A stretch of 64,000 bases of DNA from assembly GCA_947167515.1 (NCBI GenBank), contig CAMVIM010000013.1, positions 32,285 to 96,284 on the forward strand, in the 5' to 3' direction. This document shows, piece by piece, positions 61,500 to 64,000 of the stretch. The number at the start of each line of letters is the position of its first letter. Position 1 is the first letter of the stretch. The stretch is from an uncultured Prevotellaceae bacterium (GTDB taxonomy: Bacteria > Bacteroidota > Bacteroidia > Bacteroidales > Bacteroidaceae). The position numbers and the translations under genes are program-made. The notes below the pieces were generated by a model. That model had not been told where the DNA came from and searched no databases. It saw only the letters and a list, made by a program, of their open reading frames with translations.

Positions 61500-62591
61500 A
61501 TGAAAATTGTTGTGACTGGCACTCGTGGTATCCCTGACATCATGGGGGGCGTGGAAACGCATTGCGAGGAGCTGTTCCCCAGAATTGTGGAACGTGGGGA
61601 TGAGGTGACGGTGATTCGACGGACGAACTATGTGAAGGATGAGTTGAAGGAATGGAAGGGCGTGAAATTGGTAAATGTGGATTCTCCAAAGAAGAAGTCG
61701 TTTGAAGCCATCATCCATACATTCCGTGCCATCAACAAGGCAAAGGAGTTGGGGGCTGACGTGCTGCATGTGCATGCCATCGGACCTGCAATGCTGACTC
61801 CTTACGCAAAGATGAGGGGAATGAAAGTGGTTTTCACCCATCATGGGCCTGACTACGACCGTGACAAGTGGGGATTCGCAGCCAAGGCAATGCTGAAGTT
61901 AGGGGAACGGATGGGGTGTAACTACGCTGACGAGGTCATCGTCATTTCGGATGTGATTAAGAACCTCATTGCAAGCAAGTATGGACGGACGGAGCATGTA
62001 CATCTTATATATAATGGGGTGCCGAAGCCTGATGTGTGTGATTATCCGGAGTATTTTGAGGAGTTGGGAATTGAGAAGGGGAAATATATCTTGGGTATGT
62101 GCCGCTTTGTGCCGGAGAAGAACCTGCACCATCTGATAGAGGCCTTTGCCAAGACGGAACATGGAGATTGCAAACTGGTGTTGGCTGGGGATACGGATTT
62201 TGAGGATGATTATTCGCGCGGATTGAAGAAAATGGCAAAGGAGAATGACGTGGTGTTGACGGGATTCATCAAAGGAAAGAAACTGCATTCGCTGTTGAGT
62301 CATTGCAGGGGCTATTGCCTGCCTTCGTCACATGAGGGATTGCCCATCTCCTTGCTGGAAGCGATGAGTTATGGTGCCTCAGTGGTGGTGAGTGATATTC
62401 CTGCCAATCTGGAGGTGGAACTGGATAAGGATGTGTATTTCCCTGTAGGCAATGTGGAGGCTCTTCGGGAAAAGTTGCAGGAAAATATGGATAGTCCCTA
62501 TCATCGGGAGCGTTATGAAATGGCGCAATATGATTGGGATGTGATTGCAGGACAAGTGTCGGAGGTTTATCATCTATTGTCGGAAAAGTAG
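61500..62591 (+). CDS. GT4-family glycosyltransferase (RfaB/DUF1972-like)
   Basis: This 363-residue GT4 starts MKIVVTGTRGIPDIMGGVETHCEELFP, typical of rhamnosyl/galactosyl transferases with the DUF1972-type N-terminus. The C-terminal half shows YNGVPKP, LGMCRFVPEKNLHHLIEAF and LPSSHEGLPISLLEAMSYGASVVVSDIPANLEV. It is followed directly by the nucleotidyltransferase gene, whose TTG start comes right after the stop. Confidence 0.88.
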   Translation: MKIVVTGTRGIPDIMGGVETHCEELFPRIVERGDEVTVIRRTNYVKDELKEWKGVKLVNVDSPKKKSFEAIIHTFRAINKAKELGADVLHVHAIGPAMLTPYAKMRGMKVVFTHHGPDYDRDKWGFAAKAMLKLGERMGCNYADEVIVISDVIKNLIASKYGRTEHVHLIYNGVPKPDVCDYPEYFEELGIEKGKYILGMCRFVPEKNLHHLIEAFAKTEHGDCKLVLAGDTDFEDDYSRGLKKMAKENDVVLTGFIKGKKLHSLLSHCRGYCLPSSHEGLPISLLEAMSYGASVVVSDIPANLEVELDKDVYFPVGNVEALREKLQENMDSPYHRERYEMAQYDWDVIAGQVSEVYHLLSEK

Positions 62592-63731
62592 TTGGAACGA
62601 TTTTTCTTTGAATTACTGCAAGTTGCCATCGGTAATAAGCCTTGTCTGTCAGCTGTTCCCACGAACGAGGAATGGCTGCTTTTGTTCCAGATGTGCCAGA
62701 AGCAGGCTTTGGTGGGCATTGCTTTTCATGGGGTGCAACTTCTCCCCAAAGAGCAGCGTCCTGAACGTTCTCTGATAATTCAATGGTATGCTGTCGCCAT
62801 GCAGATTGAACAGAGAAATGCACTCACGACAGAGGTTTGCCATTTGCTGGTCAAGGATCTGGATGCAGATGGTTTGGGAACTTGCATCTTGAAAGGCCAG
62901 GCTAATCATCAATATTATGATGGTGAGTTGGCACCTCTTCGAACTTGTGGGGATGTGGATGTGTGGGTCGCCCCTAAAGATAAGGGTGAGAAGCAGCCTG
63001 TGAGGAAGGTGATAGAGTATTTCTCCGCAAAAGGGGTGATGGAAAGTCTTTGCTACCTGCATATTGAGATAACACCGGTGAAGGATGTTCCTGTGGAGGT
63101 GCACTTGAGACCTTCTTTCATGAATGAGCCGTTCTGCAACAGGCGTTTTCAGAGCTTGTTTGGACATGGAAGTGTATCTTGGGAAAAATGTACCTGCACG
63201 AAGGAGATTGATGGTGTGATGATGCCTGTATTAACTGTAGATTATGATGTTATTTTTCAGCTAAACCATATCTATAGGCATCTGATTGATGAGGGTGTGG
63301 GATTGCGCCAAGTTTTGGACTATTACATGCTTCTGAGGACATGGCATCATGATAAGGGAATGGAAAGGAATGAGTTGCTGTGTCATGTTCGTGGACTTGG
63401 AATGCTGCGTTTTGCCAGTGCTTTGATGTTTGTGTTGAAGGAAGTGTTTGCCATGCCGTCAGATTGGATGATATGCGAGGCTTCGGAGAAAGATGGGCGC
63501 TTCCTTTTGGAGGAGATTCTTCAATCGGGAAATTTCGGCCATTATGATTCTCGGATGGCTCAATTGGATGTGCGGAAAGGTAAAACTTCGTATCAAATTC
63601 GTCGGGCATGGAGGCGATTTGTTCGTAATCTGCATTTCTTCACCAGCTATCCAACAGAGGTGATATGGGAGCCTATAGCGAGAGTAGAACACCTGTGGTG
63701 GAGAAAATGGAAGTTGTGGAGATGGCCATAA
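62592..63731 (+). CDS. Nucleotidyltransferase-like protein (NTP_transf_5 type)
   Basis: This 379-residue protein starts at TTG, immediately after the glycosyltransferase stop. GTCILKGQANHQYYDGELAPLRTCGDVDVWV contains the GD(x)DVWV-like nucleotidyltransferase site (about 115-125), followed by VPVEVHLRPSFMNEPF, as in the NTP_transf_5 family common in capsule and lipopolysaccharide loci. The activity is not established. It is the last gene before the terminator. Confidence 0.82.
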   Translation: MERFFFELLQVAIGNKPCLSAVPTNEEWLLLFQMCQKQALVGIAFHGVQLLPKEQRPERSLIIQWYAVAMQIEQRNALTTEVCHLLVKDLDADGLGTCILKGQANHQYYDGELAPLRTCGDVDVWVAPKDKGEKQPVRKVIEYFSAKGVMESLCYLHIEITPVKDVPVEVHLRPSFMNEPFCNRRFQSLFGHGSVSWEKCTCTKEIDGVMMPVLTVDYDVIFQLNHIYRHLIDEGVGLRQVLDYYMLLRTWHHDKGMERNELLCHVRGLGMLRFASALMFVLKEVFAMPSDWMICEASEKDGRFLLEEILQSGNFGHYDSRMAQLDVRKGKTSYQIRRAWRRFVRNLHFFTSYPTEVIWEPIARVEHLWWRKWKLWRWP

Positions 63732-63840
63732 ACCATCATGTACTCTGAGTCCGTACTTGGCTTTTCTTCTGGCGGTTGCGCCACAAGTGAACAGAAATCT
63801 TATTTGTATAAAACAGAAAGGCTTCGTTATAAAACACAGA

Positions 63841-63883
63841 AAAACTCCGTCAACCTCAAACACGAGATTGACGGAGTTTTTTT
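63841..63883 (+). terminator. Terminator of the capsule operon
   Basis: Perfect 13-bp arms (63841-63853 and 63868-63880) around a 14-nt loop, with the T-run overlapping the right arm. The stretch 63732-63840 before it holds no gene. Confidence 0.9.
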
Positions 63884-63917
63884 GTGCGATCCAAGAAGAG
63901 GAGATGACTGCATGACA

Positions 63918-63975
63918 GTAAGCATTCGATAAACTACAGGTGTTAAGTAAGCATTCGATAAACTACAGGTGTTAA
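63918..63975. repeat. Two tandem copies of a 29-bp unit ending in a palindrome
   Basis: Copies 63918-63946 and 63947-63975 are identical (gtaagcattcgata...). The junction with the following bases gives the 14-bp palindrome aggtgttaacacct at 63967-63980. There is no spacer, so this is not a CRISPR array. Confidence 0.85.
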
Positions 63976-64000
63976 CACCTATATACTATAACAATGGCAG

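Noticed and set aside
63918..63975. CRISPR-like array
   Set aside because: Only two copies and no spacer between them; no cas genes in the window.

Overview
The window looks like a chromosomal segment of a gut Bacteroidales bacterium close to Prevotella. Many genes are preceded by the Bacteroidota promoter signature TTTG-N19/20-TAnnTTTG rather than -35/-10 boxes. The primary sigma factor is the short Bacteroidota form, and there are a UpxY-type antiterminator, a T9SS plug-type protein, multi-domain pectin enzymes and a large capsule locus. No tRNA, rRNA, CRISPR array, phage or transposase gene was seen.

Layout. 0-4 kb is an accessory block: the end of a small regulator, an HpaII-type restriction-modification pair, a tiny membrane protein, then toxin-antitoxin debris (a frameshifted YoeB-like toxin with its antitoxin, and a PIN-toxin tail) bracketed by a 35-bp direct repeat. 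4-7.6 kb holds serC-serA and a CorA transporter. 8-12.5 kb is a three-gene sensory operon: an NMT1/THI5-like binding protein, a Cache sensor that has lost its kinase residues, and an intact Cache histidine kinase. 12.7-17.9 kb carries aguB, a GHL10-type hydrolase, a phospholipase D-type cardiolipin synthase, an SGNH hydrolase and ung. 17.9-21.5 kb is an operon of a small secreted protein, a clostripain-like lipoprotein, an HprK-like kinase, an S24/S26 peptidase and a PqqD-like protein, which may be an uncharacterised peptide-modification system. 21.6-26.9 kb is housekeeping (rpoD, an RluA-type pseudouridine synthase, rlmD, a BASS transporter, queH). 26.9-41.5 kb has a 744-residue protein of unknown function, a GH28-GH105-(alpha/alpha)6 fusion of about 1600 residues, a T9SS plug-like protein, an amidase-like protein, a YgiQ radical SAM enzyme and a polysaccharide deacetylase.

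41.6-63.9 kb is a capsule/exopolysaccharide locus. It has a promoter with a leader of about 500 nt, upxY, a degenerate upxZ-like gene, about 1.1 kb of C-rich hairpin repeats, a Wzx flippase, an F420H2-dehydrogenase-beta-like protein with a pyruvyltransferase, several GT2/GT4 glycosyltransferases, an internally deleted acetyltransferase, a Wzy polymerase, CapA with a TupA-like ATP-grasp enzyme, an acyltransferase, a radical SAM/SPASM protein, a nucleotidyltransferase and a strong terminator. A two-gene ATPase/DUF4276 module with its own promoter sits inside it and looks like a defence cargo.

The least explained features are families of extragenic hairpins whose stems show compensatory changes between copies, a larger inverted-repeat element present twice 32 kb apart, tandem TGCAC-N8-GTGCA sites, and an apparent strand-composition switch near 44.4 kb.
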